From NCBI RefSeq assembly GCF_017592825.1, contig NZ_JAGFMD010000001.1, positions 434,001 to 498,000 on the forward strand: a DNA stretch of 64,000 bases. Reading direction: 5' to 3'. Shown here piece after piece: positions 51,408-59,973 of this stretch. The notes under the pieces were generated by a model, which was not told the origin of the DNA, ran no database searches, and saw nothing but the letters and a program-made list of their open reading frames with translations. Position 1 is the first letter of the stretch. Each line of letters starts with the position of its first letter. The position numbers were made by a program, and so were the translations under genes. This DNA comes from Roseivirga sp. E12. GTDB taxonomy: Bacteria > Bacteroidota > Bacteroidia > Cytophagales > Cyclobacteriaceae.

Positions 51408-51739
51408 TAAGGTTAATTAGTGCAGCCGAATAAATGGCAATTATAAGGGCAAATCTTCCAGAAATCAAACCTGAATTGACAAAGCCCTTGAGGTGAATCA
51501 GTTAGCCACTTTCCGGTCAATGAAAATAGTTTTTATTCGGCAAAAACGGAAGATCTAAAATAGTCAATCTCTTTTGATGAATAATTCTAGTGATAGTGAA
51601 GCGCTTGATCAAAGTCAAATGACTCCAGTACTGTATGCAAAAAAGATCATCAAGACTGAATTTTTACCAGTGACAAGAATTAATACACCTTTGATCATTC
51701 TATCCGAAAACTGCTTACAGGTTTTTATAATTTCGCCTT
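51408..51739. other. Divergent intergenic region, no gene seen
   Basis: Between the O-acyltransferase and cupin genes there are 332 AT-rich bases. A short open frame (51574-51777) overlaps the cupin start and has no family likeness. Close to the cupin ATG, TAATTTCG (51728-51735) differs by one base from the -7 consensus; if used, the cupin mRNA would be leaderless. No terminator or dyad of note was seen. Confidence 0.5.
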
Positions 51740-52111
51740 ATGGACCTTTCAAAGAAAACTATACTTCAAAAGTTTGAGCAATTTCAAGAACAATGGAAAC
51801 CCCATATCATTGGAGAACTCAATGGTCAGCAGGTTAAACTGGCTAAGCTTCAGGGGGCTTTCGTTTGGCACAGTCATGAGCATGAAGACGAATATTTTCA
51901 AGTTTTTAAAGGCAAACTGTTTATGGAATTTCGCGATAGAACCGAAGTTTTAGAAGCAGGAGATATGATCATTGTGCCGAAAGGTGTTGAACACAATCCA
52001 TTTACTAGAGCAGATGAAGAGGTATGGGTTCTGCTTTTTGAGCCAGCCTCGACAAAGCACACCGGTGAGGTAGTTCACGAACGCACGCATAATGATCAAA
52101 AATGGATTTAG
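51740..52111 (+). CDS. Single-domain cupin, 123 aa
   Basis: The cupin motif 1 is FVWHSHEHEDEYFQVFKGKL (residues 38-57; His, His and Glu metal ligands) and motif 2 is GDMIIVPKGVEHNPFTR with the fourth histidine (near residue 88). The protein is a small, probably metal-binding beta-barrel of the mannose-6-phosphate-isomerase-like group; the substrate is unknown. It is the first of three adjacent plus-strand genes with a ThiS-like protein and a BNR propeller, but gaps of about 100 and 84 bases leave co-transcription uncertain. Confidence 0.85.
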   Translation: MDLSKKTILQKFEQFQEQWKPHIIGELNGQQVKLAKLQGAFVWHSHEHEDEYFQVFKGKLFMEFRDRTEVLEAGDMIIVPKGVEHNPFTRADEEVWVLLFEPASTKHTGEVVHERTHNDQKWI

Positions 52112-52212
52112 CCGAACCAGTGGCATTGACGAGCAACAACCCAACGGACTAATAATCGTTTGAAACATCAATTTTGATTTTATAAATTCAATGGATTTGT
52201 TCGATTAATAAT

Positions 52213-52485
52213 ATGGCAGTAGTAAAGTTCACCAGCAATCTCAAGAGATTCTATCCTGATTTGTCACCCCTTGAAGTAAGTGGTAAGACGGTATCCGAGA
52301 TTTTGAATGAAATTGAAACGAGGTATACTGGCTTAAAGGATTACATCGTAGATGAGAATGGGACTTTACGGAAACACGTTAATATCTTCATTGGCAATGA
52401 GATGGTGAAGGATAGAGAGGGGTTGAAGGATGAATTGGATGAGAGAGATGAAGTTTATGTGATGCAGGCCCTGTCAGGAGGTTAA
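52213..52485 (+). CDS. MoaD/ThiS-like beta-grasp sulfur-carrier-type protein, 90 aa
   Basis: A ubiquitin-like beta-grasp fold is suggested by residues 1-90: VVKFTSNLKRFYPDLSPLEV, a VSEILNEIETRYTGL helix, then VNIFIGNEMVKDREGLKDEL and the end VMQALSGG-stop. The terminal di-glycine is the site that is adenylated and thiocarboxylated in sulfur carriers or conjugated in archaeal modifiers. No moeB/thiF-like activating gene is in the window. The BNR propeller gene follows after 84 bases; this pair is known to recur in other genomes. Confidence 0.88.
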   Translation: MAVVKFTSNLKRFYPDLSPLEVSGKTVSEILNEIETRYTGLKDYIVDENGTLRKHVNIFIGNEMVKDREGLKDELDERDEVYVMQALSGG

Positions 52486-52568
52486 TGTCCCTTATTTAGG
52501 GCAATGATCGTCAATGGTTGAGTATACTTTTTAAGCAATAGATTTTTTAATCTTTATCATACTATATC

Positions 52569-53660
52569 ATGGCTCAGAATCATCTTTTGATTGGTACCAG
52601 AAAGGGGCTAATCACTTACAAACAATCTAGTTTAGGTAAATGGGAGTATGAGCATACCTCGTTTATAGGAATTCCCGTCACTATAGCAACTATAGATGAA
52701 GTCACTGGTACTTGGTGGGCATTGCTCGACCATGGTCACTGGGGCTGCAAACTCCATAGATCCAAAAATGGTAAAGACTGGGAAGAGCTTGAAGCACCAA
52801 AGTATCCTGATGGTGAGGAGATCAAAGATGGCATTCCTGCTTCTACAAAACTGCTTTGGGCATTCTCTAATGGAGGTGCTGATAGACCTGGAACAGTCTA
52901 CGTGGGTACAGAACCAGGTGGCTTATTCAAGAGTACCGATAATGGAGACTCATTTGAATTAGTTAGGGCCTTGTGGGATCACCCAAGCCGTAAAGAACAA
53001 TGGTTTGGTGGGGGAAGAGATCATCCCGGCTTACATTCAGTCTTAGTAGATCCAAATGACTCGGATCACCTTTATATAGGTATTAGTTGTGCTGGCGTTT
53101 TCGAATCGAATGATGGAGGAGACAGTTGGCATGTAATGAATAAAGGCCTTAGGGCTGATTATTTACCAGACCCGTCTTCAGAGTATGGGCAAGACCCACA
53201 CTTGGTAGATTGGTGCAAAGCGAATCCTCAGGTAATGTGGCAACAAAATCACTGCGGCATATTTAGAACAGTAGATGGGGGCAAAAACTGGTCAGATATC
53301 ACGGAAAAAGATGGGATTGCCAACTTCGGATTTGCGATAGCAGCACATGATACTAACCCTGATGTGGCCTGGGTGGTACCGGGTGTAAGTGACGTTATGA
53401 GAGTGGCTATCGATCAGTCGCTGTGCGTAAGCCGCACTGACGATGGGGGTAAAACATGGCAGCATTTCAGAGAAGGCCTTCCGCAAGGTTCGGCATTTGA
53501 TATTACCTATAGACATGCATTAGGCTTAAAAGGAGAGACTTTGGCCTTTGGAACTACGACCGGTAACCTCTATTTATCAGATAATGGCGGTGAACGTTGG
53601 GAGACGCTCAGTAATAATCTACCAATGATTCACAGCGTAGAATTTGTGCAGGCTGATTAA
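52569..53660 (+). CDS. Cytoplasmic BNR-repeat beta-propeller protein (sialidase-like fold), 363 aa
   Basis: Unlike the 1061-aa exoprotein, this one has no signal peptide. It starts LLIGTRKGLITYKQS and has Asp-boxes STDNGDSFELV, SNDGGDSWHVM, TVDGGKNWSDI, RTDDGGKTWQHF and SDNGGERWETL spaced as propeller blades over the full length. The closing GTTTGNLYLSDNGGE completes a blade. Annotations as sialidase or glycosyl hydrolase are by fold only; no sialidase arginine triad was located. It is next to the ThiS-like protein, which suggests a joint, possibly sulfur-related or modifier-related role. Confidence 0.82.
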   Translation: MAQNHLLIGTRKGLITYKQSSLGKWEYEHTSFIGIPVTIATIDEVTGTWWALLDHGHWGCKLHRSKNGKDWEELEAPKYPDGEEIKDGIPASTKLLWAFSNGGADRPGTVYVGTEPGGLFKSTDNGDSFELVRALWDHPSRKEQWFGGGRDHPGLHSVLVDPNDSDHLYIGISCAGVFESNDGGDSWHVMNKGLRADYLPDPSSEYGQDPHLVDWCKANPQVMWQQNHCGIFRTVDGGKNWSDITEKDGIANFGFAIAAHDTNPDVAWVVPGVSDVMRVAIDQSLCVSRTDDGGKTWQHFREGLPQGSAFDITYRHALGLKGETLAFGTTTGNLYLSDNGGERWETLSNNLPMIHSVEFVQAD

Positions 53661-53731
53661 TGGTTGATTATCAATGACTTGAATTGTTCTGCTTCAATTA
53701 GTATCTTTCATTACACGAATAATCAAAATTT

Positions 53732-53860
53732 ATGGGTAAAGGAGATATTAAAACCAAAAAGGGAAAAATCAGTATGGGTACATTTGGCGTTAGAAGACCA
53801 CGTAAGAAAAACGTTAAGGTCGAAGTACCAGCCGCAAAGAAAAAGAAGGCTAAGAAGTAA
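53732..53860 (+). CDS. 30S ribosomal protein THX, 42 aa
   Basis: A 42-residue very basic protein begins MGKGDIKTKKGKISMGTFG, followed by VRRPRKKN and a Lys-rich tail. This is the THX (Thx/bTHX) family of small-subunit proteins found in Thermus, Bacteroidota and plant chloroplasts, which stabilises the 30S head. The gene is too short to be found by usual length cut-offs. It is an orphan between the BNR gene and the toxin-antitoxin genes. Confidence 0.9.
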   Translation: MGKGDIKTKKGKISMGTFGVRRPRKKNVKVEVPAAKKKKAKK

Positions 53861-53911
53861 TATTTAGAGACTTTCTCTTTATTCTCAACTCCGTTAAACT
53901 TTTTATTCTCG

Positions 53912-53956
53912 AAACTCGTTTATATATTTGAGTCCCAATTGGGAATAAATGAGTTT
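53912..53956 (+). promoter_or_regulatory. Promoter-operator of the RES-Xre module
   Basis: A -7 box, TATATTTG (53923-53930), is followed at once by the perfect palindrome TCCCAATTGGGA (53933-53944). Both are enclosed by an imperfect inverted repeat, AAACTCGTTTA (53912-53922) and TAAATGAGTTT (53946-53956). The antitoxin ATG at 53960 comes next. This arrangement suggests autorepression by the antitoxin. Confidence 0.6.
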
Positions 53957-53959
53957 CAT

Positions 53960-54460
53960 ATGAGACAGTCGGTAGGAGATCTTCAGAATGTTCAGCGCTT
54001 CAGTGGCGTGTTTCAAATCAGTGATGATAGTACTGATTTTGGAAGGCACTTTAACATCAAGGGAAAGCGCATGACCGTTGCATTTCATGCATTGGTTAAT
54101 TATGATGGTATGGAGCCTGTTGAAATTCCAGGGGCATTTTTATCAGCAATTCCTGGTATCACAAATCTACCTGTTACTGATATTGCCAAGATGCTCGATA
54201 TGAGCAAATCATCCTTTTATCGTGCCAAGGAAGAAGACTTACTTGAGATGGATACGGTCGATAAGATTTCTAGTCTTATGAAGATTTACCGAAAGGGCCT
54301 TGAAGCCTTTGAAGGTGATAAAGATGATTTCTACGATTGGCTAGACACTCGAATTACTTCTTTAGGAGACAGAAAACCAGCTGAATTGTTAAAGACCGAA
54401 ACAGGTCGCCTATCCGTACTCAATGCAATTGATAGAATTGAGCAAAACGTTTACGGTTAA
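53960..54460 (+). CDS. Xre/MbcA/ParS-type antitoxin, 166 aa
   Basis: A DNA-binding helix-turn-helix-like part (about residues 55-95, TDIAKMLDMSKSSFYRAKEED) is followed by the toxin-binding MbcA/ParS/Xre domain near the C-terminus (VDKISSLMKIYRKGLEAFEG, then WLDTRITSLGDRKPAELLKTETG). This pairs with the RES toxin gene, which overlaps by one base (TAATG). It should neutralise the toxin and repress its own promoter. ATG 53960 is favoured over TTG 53939, because the latter lies within the operator palindrome. Confidence 0.88.
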   Translation: MRQSVGDLQNVQRFSGVFQISDDSTDFGRHFNIKGKRMTVAFHALVNYDGMEPVEIPGAFLSAIPGITNLPVTDIAKMLDMSKSSFYRAKEEDLLEMDTVDKISSLMKIYRKGLEAFEGDKDDFYDWLDTRITSLGDRKPAELLKTETGRLSVLNAIDRIEQNVYG

Positions 54461-54915
54461 TGCTCGTCTACAAAATCGACAAGTATAAGTTTAGCAGTTT
54501 CTTTCCGCCCAGAGGATCTTTCTATAGTTCAGGCCGATGGAGTAAGCGAGATATGTGGGTGGTGTATACCTCAGAAAACATCGCTTTAGCGAAGCTCGAG
54601 ACACTAGCTAATACAGGTCAGTTCATTCCGAAAAACAGGGTCTTACGCGTAATTGAAATCAAAGAAGATGCGCCAATAGTGAATATTTCGGAGGAAGACT
54701 TGCCTTCGAATTGGTCAGACGTGCCGTACCCTGATCAGCTTGCCAATAGTATAAGAAAGGTGATTGAATCAAAGTCCTATGCAGCAGCGATAGTCCCATC
54801 AGTTCAGTCGGTTCGCGAACGTAATTTTCTTCTTTTTCCTGATTTTCCTGACTTCGACAAGTATGTTCGGCAGGTCGAAATCATTGAGGAGTACTTTGAT
54901 AGAAGGCTTAAATAG
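54460..54915 (+). CDS. RES-domain toxin (NAD+ phosphorylase family), 151 aa
   Basis: The RES fold is seen in FPPRGSFYSSGRWSKRDMWVVY, SENIALAKLETLAN, then LPSNWSDVPYPDQLANSIRKVIES and AAIVPSVQSVRERNFLLFPDFPDF. In known RES toxins an Arg, a Tyr/Ser pair and a Glu form the active site that degrades NAD+ with phosphate; here R, Y and E are present in GRWSKRDMWVVYTSENIALAKLE. It shares one base with the antitoxin gene and should be expressed only with it. Confidence 0.9.
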   Translation: MLVYKIDKYKFSSFFPPRGSFYSSGRWSKRDMWVVYTSENIALAKLETLANTGQFIPKNRVLRVIEIKEDAPIVNISEEDLPSNWSDVPYPDQLANSIRKVIESKSYAAAIVPSVQSVRERNFLLFPDFPDFDKYVRQVEIIEEYFDRRLK

Positions 54916-54989
54916 CCGGTAATCCATTCTTAATAGGGATTAGGACTACATCAATATTACGACAGCCCATACTTTCTGACATCAATAGA

Positions 54990-55019
54990 TTGATGATATT
55001 CTATAGTCTTTTATGTTTG
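54990..55019 (+). promoter_or_regulatory. Promoter TTG-N19-TATGTTTG of the GH1 gene
   Basis: TTG at 54990-54992 and TATGTTTG at 55012-55019, separated by 19 bases, fit the Bacteroidota consensus. The ATG of the beta-glucosidase follows 16 bases later. Confidence 0.65.
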
Positions 55020-55035
55020 TAACAGAGACGCGAAT

Positions 55036-56415
55036 ATGAAACATTTTCCTAAAGACTTTGTATGGGGTTCAGCAACCTCATCCTACCAAATTGAAGGTGC
55101 ACATGATAAAGATGGCAAAGGTCCATCGATATGGGATGCCTTCTGTACCATTCCTAACAGGGTAAAGAATATGGACAATGGTAATATTGGAATTGACCAT
55201 TACCATAGGTTCAAGGAAGATGTGGCTTTGATGAAATCGCAAGGCTTTAAAGCTTATCGTTTCTCAATCGCCTGGGCGCGTGTTATGCCTGAAGGCAAAG
55301 GGGCGGTTAATGAGAAAGGAATTCAATTCTATTCTGACTTGATTGATGAGCTCTTAGCCAATGATATTCAACCATGGGTTACACTTTATCACTGGGATTT
55401 GCCTCTGGCTCTTCAAACAGAAGAAGATGGCTGGTTAAACCCAAAAGTGACAGATTACTTTAAAGAATATGCTGACCTCTGTTTCGAACGCTTTGGCGAT
55501 CGTGTAAAAAACTGGATCACATTCAATGAACCTTGGGTGATTTCGGTACTGGGATATGGGCACGGTAGCTTTGCACCGGGCAGAAAGTCTAATAGTGAGC
55601 CGTATCTGGCTGCACATCACATTCTCGTATCACATGCAAAAGCTGTTGATCTATATCGCAGTAAGTATGCTTCACAAGAAGGAGTAATTGGGATTACCAA
55701 CAACTGCGATTGGAGAGAGCCACTGACAGATAGCCAAGAAGATAAAGAGGCCGCTGAGCGCGCCTTACAGTTCTTTTTAGCTTGGTTTGCGGATCCAGTC
55801 TATTTTGGAGACTATCCACAGGTAATGAAGGAAAGACTAGGAGATAGGCTTCCAAAATTCACTAAAGAAGAGTCTGAAATGCTAAAGGACTCATCCGATT
55901 TCTTTGGGCTGAATCATTACACAACAATGTATGCCGCTAATGATGTATCCAGTTCACAGAATGACATTAAGGGTAATGGAGGAATTTCTGAAGACCAGGG
56001 AGTAAGTCTCACGCTTGATCCTGATTGGACACTCACTGCGATGGATTGGGCGGTTGTGCCATGGGGCTGTAGAAACTTGCTTCAGTGGATCAACGCTCGC
56101 TATGATAAGCCACCAATCTATATTACAGAGAATGGTTTTGCCTGCGATGATGAAATGATTGATGGCGCTGTTGATGATTCATCAACGCGACTCTCATATT
56201 ATAAAGGATACTTGACGGGTTGTCATGAAGCCATTGAAAGTGGCGTTGACCTGAAAGGCTATTTTGCCTGGAGCATGTTCGATAACTTTGAATGGGCCCA
56301 TGGCTACGGATCGCGATTCGGCATTAACTATGTGGACTATCAAACACTTGAACGAACACCAAAAGCTTCTGCCTTATGGTTTGCCCAAGTGTTTGATAAA
56401 AACGGATTTGAATAA
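55036..56415 (+). CDS. GH1 beta-glucosidase, 459 aa
   Basis: A complete GH1 barrel without signal peptide: FVWGSATSSYQIEGA at the start, acid/base Glu in TFNEPW near residue 165, and nucleophile Glu in YITENGF near 365, then the substrate-binding SMFDNFEWAHGYGSRFGIN. It should hydrolyse beta-linked glucosides or related disaccharides in the cytoplasm. It is preceded by a clear consensus promoter and runs alone, with its stop five bases from that of the convergent permease gene. Confidence 0.95.
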   Translation: MKHFPKDFVWGSATSSYQIEGAHDKDGKGPSIWDAFCTIPNRVKNMDNGNIGIDHYHRFKEDVALMKSQGFKAYRFSIAWARVMPEGKGAVNEKGIQFYSDLIDELLANDIQPWVTLYHWDLPLALQTEEDGWLNPKVTDYFKEYADLCFERFGDRVKNWITFNEPWVISVLGYGHGSFAPGRKSNSEPYLAAHHILVSHAKAVDLYRSKYASQEGVIGITNNCDWREPLTDSQEDKEAAERALQFFLAWFADPVYFGDYPQVMKERLGDRLPKFTKEESEMLKDSSDFFGLNHYTTMYAANDVSSSQNDIKGNGGISEDQGVSLTLDPDWTLTAMDWAVVPWGCRNLLQWINARYDKPPIYITENGFACDDEMIDGAVDDSSTRLSYYKGYLTGCHEAIESGVDLKGYFAWSMFDNFEWAHGYGSRFGINYVDYQTLERTPKASALWFAQVFDKNGFE

Positions 56416-56420
56416 CAGAC

Positions 56421-59060
56421 TTATTCTGTCCGAAGGTTTTTGATTGGGTTGGACTTGGCCGCTGTGAAAGTTTGATAGGCCACAGTTAAGAAAGCTATTC
56501 CTAAAGCCATTATTCCTGTAAGGGCGAAAATCCACCATGACAGGCTTATCTTATAAGCAAAACCTTGTAGCCAGTCCTTCATAAGATAAGCCGCTATAGG
56601 TGCTGCAATGATAAACGAGAGGGCTACTAATTGTAGAAAATCCTTCGAGAATAATCTGATTATGCTTGAGATTGAGGCACCTAACACTTTTCTAATTCCA
56701 ATTTCTTTAATCCGCTGTTCAGTCGAAAACATGGCTAAGCCTAGAAGCCCAAGACATGAAATCATAATTGCTAGAATGGCAAATATGTTGGAAAGACTGC
56801 TGACGACTTTTTCATTTTTGTATAGTTCGGCATACTCTAAGTCCATGAATTGATAATCGAGAGGGTAGTTGGGGTTAATAATGGACGAGACTTCTTCCAG
56901 GCTTTTCAAGGCAGTTTCCGTTTGACCGGGAAGGGTTTTTACCATAATGATTCCAAAGTTTAAATCTTCTTTGACATCTACAATCAGGGGTTTGATGGGC
57001 TCATGAAGTGAATGGGTATGGTAGTCTTTTAACACACCAATAATCCGTCCTTGCTTTGACCAGGCAGAAATTCTCTTACCTAATGGTTCGTCAAGGTTCA
57101 TCAATCTTAGGGCTGTTTCATTGATCATAAAAGCAGCGGTGTCAGTAGGTATTGTCTTATCGAAGCCTCTGCCGTCCACAATCTCTAGGCCCATCATTTC
57201 AAGGAAGTCAAAGCCAACTGAAGTTGGCTTGAAGCTCATTTGACGTCCTTCTTCCATTCCTTCCCAGGCAAAGGGTCCGGCAATCTCAAAAGCCATATCA
57301 TGTGGCGCTTCGCTGCTCCGGTCTACCATTGCTATGCCTGGTTTAGTCGAAAGGCGTTCCTTAAACAGGTGGTACTTACTTACCAAATCACCTTCAACGC
57401 GAACATAGATCACGTTTTCTTTTTCATAACCCAAATTCGTGTTTTGTATGTAGTCAGTCTGGCGCGAAACGACCAAAGTTGCAATCAGGAGCAGGATAGA
57501 CAAGCTGAATTGAAATATCGCCAAACCTTTTCTGAAAAATTTTGCCGACTTAGTGAACCTTGCGAGGCCTTTCAATACTTTGGCGGGCTGCAATGAGGAT
57601 AAGAAGATTGCTGGATAGGCACCTGATAAAAAACCTGTTAAGACAATAATTCCGATCAAGTATAAACCATATGTTAGGTCGCCTATAGGCAAAAGCATTT
57701 CTTTCCCTGTAAAGTTGTTAAAGGCGGGTAAGGCTACACTGACCAAAACAAGTGAGATTATCATGGCAATGGTGGTCAACATTACGGATTCGCCCAGAAA
57801 CTGCCAGATGAGATATTTTTTAGAGGAACCAATCACCTTTCGTACACCGACTTCCTTTGCCCTTTTGAGTGAACGGCTAGTGGCTAGGTTGGTGAAATTA
57901 ATACAGGCTATGATGAGGACGAATATGGCAACACCACTAAAGATTCTTACATACTCGATTCGACCCGTTGTGGGCTTTCCATTTTCGAATTTAGAGACAA
58001 GGTATTGGTCTCCATAAGGCTGTAATCCTAATTCTAAGTTTTCGTAAGCGGGATTGTTACGAGAGTCATCGAATGCTCGAAGCTTTTGCTCAACTAATTT
58101 AGGGTCAGCATTTTCATGCAATTGTATGAATGTAGGGGCTTTGTTATCGGACATGACAATAGGCAGGCGTTCGGCATCTTCCCAACTGATTAGGTAATCG
58201 AACTGAAGGGAACTATTGGCTTGTGTGTTCTTAAAAACACCAGTGATTTTCATATCCAGCGTGTTCTCATAGCGGATTGTTTTGCCCACAGCGTCTTGAG
58301 GGTTCTCAAAGAAAATGGATGCCATGTATTCTGAAATAACAAGTGTTTTGGCATTGGTTAGAGGGTTCTCTTTGTCGCCATATAGGATTGGATAAGAGAA
58401 CATCTTAAAGAAGTCATTTCCAGTAATTGCTCCTTCAAGTCGATGTTTTACATCTCCAATCTGGAAGGTGTTAGGGTATCCCCATGGAAGCTCATAACCT
58501 GTGATATAGGTAGCTATGTGCTTTATTTCAGGAATTACTTTGGGTAACTCTTCAGCTAGCCAAACATCTCTATTACTAAAGAGCTCCCATTCTTTAATAT
58601 CATAATCTCCGAAGACCTCACCATTAATTTCTGAGGTCAAATAAAGCGCGTATAAGTCCTTCTGGTGTTCATGGAAATTGTCAACAGACTTCTCATCATC
58701 TACCCATAGATTAATCAACAGGAAGGCACTTATCCCTAAGACTAAACCCATCACGTTGATGAATGAAAAAGCTTTGTTGCGGACGATGTTTCTGGTTGCT
58801 GTAATGAAATAGTGCTTGATCATGATGGCAAAATGTGTTTTTGAATGTTTTGACTTGCTTCGACTGAGTGCTGTCGACTTTAAATAAATCATGACTTCCA
58901 GAGCATATCTTAAGTTGGCAGGTTTCGAACCTTTCTTAACTGCCATATAATGATAGCGTTCATGTAAGTCTCCAAGAACTTCTTCATGTAGGTCTGAAGG
59001 ACACAACATTTCAATAAGCTTGTCTAGCCACTTTGGAGGGTGGTAGTGAGGATTGCTCAT
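56421..59060 (-). CDS. FtsX/MacB-type ABC permease with N-terminal prefix domain, 879 aa
   Basis: An N-terminal soluble stretch with PPKWLDKLIEMLCPSDLHEEVLGDLHERY (residues 8-36, permease-prefix-like) leads to a first membrane segment near 95-113 (FINVMGLVLGISAFLLINLW), a MacB-PCD periplasmic domain, three more segments (about 370-480) ending with FLSGAYPAI, a second periplasmic domain, and three final segments (about 755-865) with IKEIGIRKVLGAS. No ATPase is encoded nearby. The substrate is unknown. Its start overlaps the PadR stop by one base. A paralogous module faces it across 239 bases. Confidence 0.9.
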   Translation of the reverse strand: MSNPHYHPPKWLDKLIEMLCPSDLHEEVLGDLHERYHYMAVKKGSKPANLRYALEVMIYLKSTALSRSKSKHSKTHFAIMIKHYFITATRNIVRNKAFSFINVMGLVLGISAFLLINLWVDDEKSVDNFHEHQKDLYALYLTSEINGEVFGDYDIKEWELFSNRDVWLAEELPKVIPEIKHIATYITGYELPWGYPNTFQIGDVKHRLEGAITGNDFFKMFSYPILYGDKENPLTNAKTLVISEYMASIFFENPQDAVGKTIRYENTLDMKITGVFKNTQANSSLQFDYLISWEDAERLPIVMSDNKAPTFIQLHENADPKLVEQKLRAFDDSRNNPAYENLELGLQPYGDQYLVSKFENGKPTTGRIEYVRIFSGVAIFVLIIACINFTNLATSRSLKRAKEVGVRKVIGSSKKYLIWQFLGESVMLTTIAMIISLVLVSVALPAFNNFTGKEMLLPIGDLTYGLYLIGIIVLTGFLSGAYPAIFLSSLQPAKVLKGLARFTKSAKFFRKGLAIFQFSLSILLLIATLVVSRQTDYIQNTNLGYEKENVIYVRVEGDLVSKYHLFKERLSTKPGIAMVDRSSEAPHDMAFEIAGPFAWEGMEEGRQMSFKPTSVGFDFLEMMGLEIVDGRGFDKTIPTDTAAFMINETALRLMNLDEPLGKRISAWSKQGRIIGVLKDYHTHSLHEPIKPLIVDVKEDLNFGIIMVKTLPGQTETALKSLEEVSSIINPNYPLDYQFMDLEYAELYKNEKVVSSLSNIFAILAIMISCLGLLGLAMFSTEQRIKEIGIRKVLGASISSIIRLFSKDFLQLVALSFIIAAPIAAYLMKDWLQGFAYKISLSWWIFALTGIMALGIAFLTVAYQTFTAAKSNPIKNLRTE

Positions 59061-59404
59061 TAATGATTAAGGTTTAATGAGGGTAGGGTGCCAGGCTCAA
59101 TTTTGCCCCATAGATTGTCACGAATCGACTTTACAGAATGAAGCATACGACTACCAAGGGTTGTGACGGTAAAGAGGCGCTTTCTTCGGCCACCGCGTTC
59201 CTTAGTGGCTTCTCCCATACTTGAATCCAAATAGCCCTTCCTTTCCAAGCGCTGTAGCGCAGAATGAACAGCACCTGTGGTTACTATCTTATCCATCTGT
59301 TTTTCAAGTTCCTCGGCTACTGCTACGCTATAAGCAGAGGGGGTCAGGACGGCCACGGTGAGTAGAACGAGTTCTTCAAATTCACCTAAATCACTTCTTC
59401 GCAT
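59060..59404 (-). CDS. PadR-family transcriptional regulator, 114 aa
   Basis: A PadR winged helix domain covers the chain: LGEFEELVLLTVAVLTPSAYSVAVAEELEK, then VTTGAVHSALQRLERKGYLDSS and the RGGRRKRLFTVT wing. PadR proteins usually repress adjacent transport genes and are relieved by an inducer. It is the first gene of the minus-strand module with the 879-aa permease, overlapping it by one base. The paralogue at 59644 has a closely similar sequence, so the two could bind similar sites in the shared intergenic region. Confidence 0.93.
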   Translation of the reverse strand: MRRSDLGEFEELVLLTVAVLTPSAYSVAVAEELEKQMDKIVTTGAVHSALQRLERKGYLDSSMGEATKERGGRRKRLFTVTTLGSRMLHSVKSIRDNLWGKIEPGTLPSLNLNH

Positions 59405-59421
59405 AGATTTAATGATTGTTT

Positions 59422-59450
59422 TTGTTATTACATCTATTTCGGTATAACAA
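59422..59450 (-). promoter_or_regulatory. Inverted repeat TTGTTAT...ATAACAA before the minus-strand padR
   Basis: TTGTTAT (59422-59428) and ATAACAA (59444-59450) are a perfect 7-bp inverted repeat separated by 15 bases, beginning 17 bases from the start codon. GGTATAACA resembles the TGTATAACA of the opposite promoter. No TAnnTTTG box is certain on this side. Confidence 0.45.
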
Positions 59451-59590
59451 ATACTTTACCAAAGTAGAAAAGTGTATTTAGAATTGACTAGAGGGCTATT
59501 TAAGATTTACGAGAAACATCAAATCGTTCAAATCTGTACAAGAAGCGTTCGGAAAGCGAGCAGTTTAATGGGAGAAATTTCTTGATGGTA

Positions 59591-59638
59591 TTGTTTATCA
59601 AATACATTAGTTATAATTTTGTATAACATACAATGTAT
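59591..59638 (+). promoter_or_regulatory. Promoter-operator TTG-N20-TAATTTTG before the plus-strand padR
   Basis: TTG (59591-59593) and TAATTTTG (59614-59621) form a consensus promoter. The -7 box lies inside the inverted repeat GTTATA-ATTTTG-TATAAC (59610-59627), itself inside ATACAT (59602-59607) and ATGTAT (59633-59638). This is a likely PadR operator. Confidence 0.6.
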
Positions 59639-59643
59639 ATCTT

Positions 59644-59973
59644 ATGAAAGATAAAGGACTTGGTGAATTTGAAGAACTTGTGCTACTGGCAGTTTGCATT
59701 TTGGAGGGTACGGCTTATGGAGTAAGTGTTAAGAATGAAGTAGAGAAGCATTCTGGCAGATCAATACTCTTAGGAGCTATTCATATCACACTTTATCGAC
59801 TTCAGGATAAAGGATATCTAAAGTCAGAGATGGGAGGTAATACCGAAAAAAGGGGAGACCGAAGAAAGCGCCTGTTTTCCATCACTCCAACTGGCCTAAA
59901 ACAGCTCAAAGCCTCCCAAGATGTCCGCCAAAAGATGTGGCAATTGATTCCTCAATTAAATGCCGGTCAGTAG
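59644..59973 (+). CDS. PadR-family transcriptional regulator (paralogue), 109 aa
   Basis: The winged helix is again complete: LGEFEELVLLAVCILEGTAYGVSVKNEVE, GAIHITLYRLQDKGYLKSEM, and RGDRRKRLFSIT. It is paralogous to the regulator encoded at 59060-59404. It abuts the 910-aa permease gene (stop TAG directly followed by ATG). A promoter with an overlapping dyad precedes it; autorepression is likely. Confidence 0.93.
   Translation: MKDKGLGEFEELVLLAVCILEGTAYGVSVKNEVEKHSGRSILLGAIHITLYRLQDKGYLKSEMGGNTEKRGDRRKRLFSITPTGLKQLKASQDVRQKMWQLIPQLNAGQ

Noticed and set aside
51574-51777. Short plus-strand open frame upstream of the cupin
   Set aside because: It overlaps the cupin start in another frame, has no recognisable domain, and its residue make-up looks like translated AT-rich intergenic DNA.
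59060-59110. GGGTAGGGT string near 59085 as a third copy of the fecR-type element
   Set aside because: It lies in the 3' coding part of padR, lacks the GTATTCA block at the right distance, and has no start codon after it.
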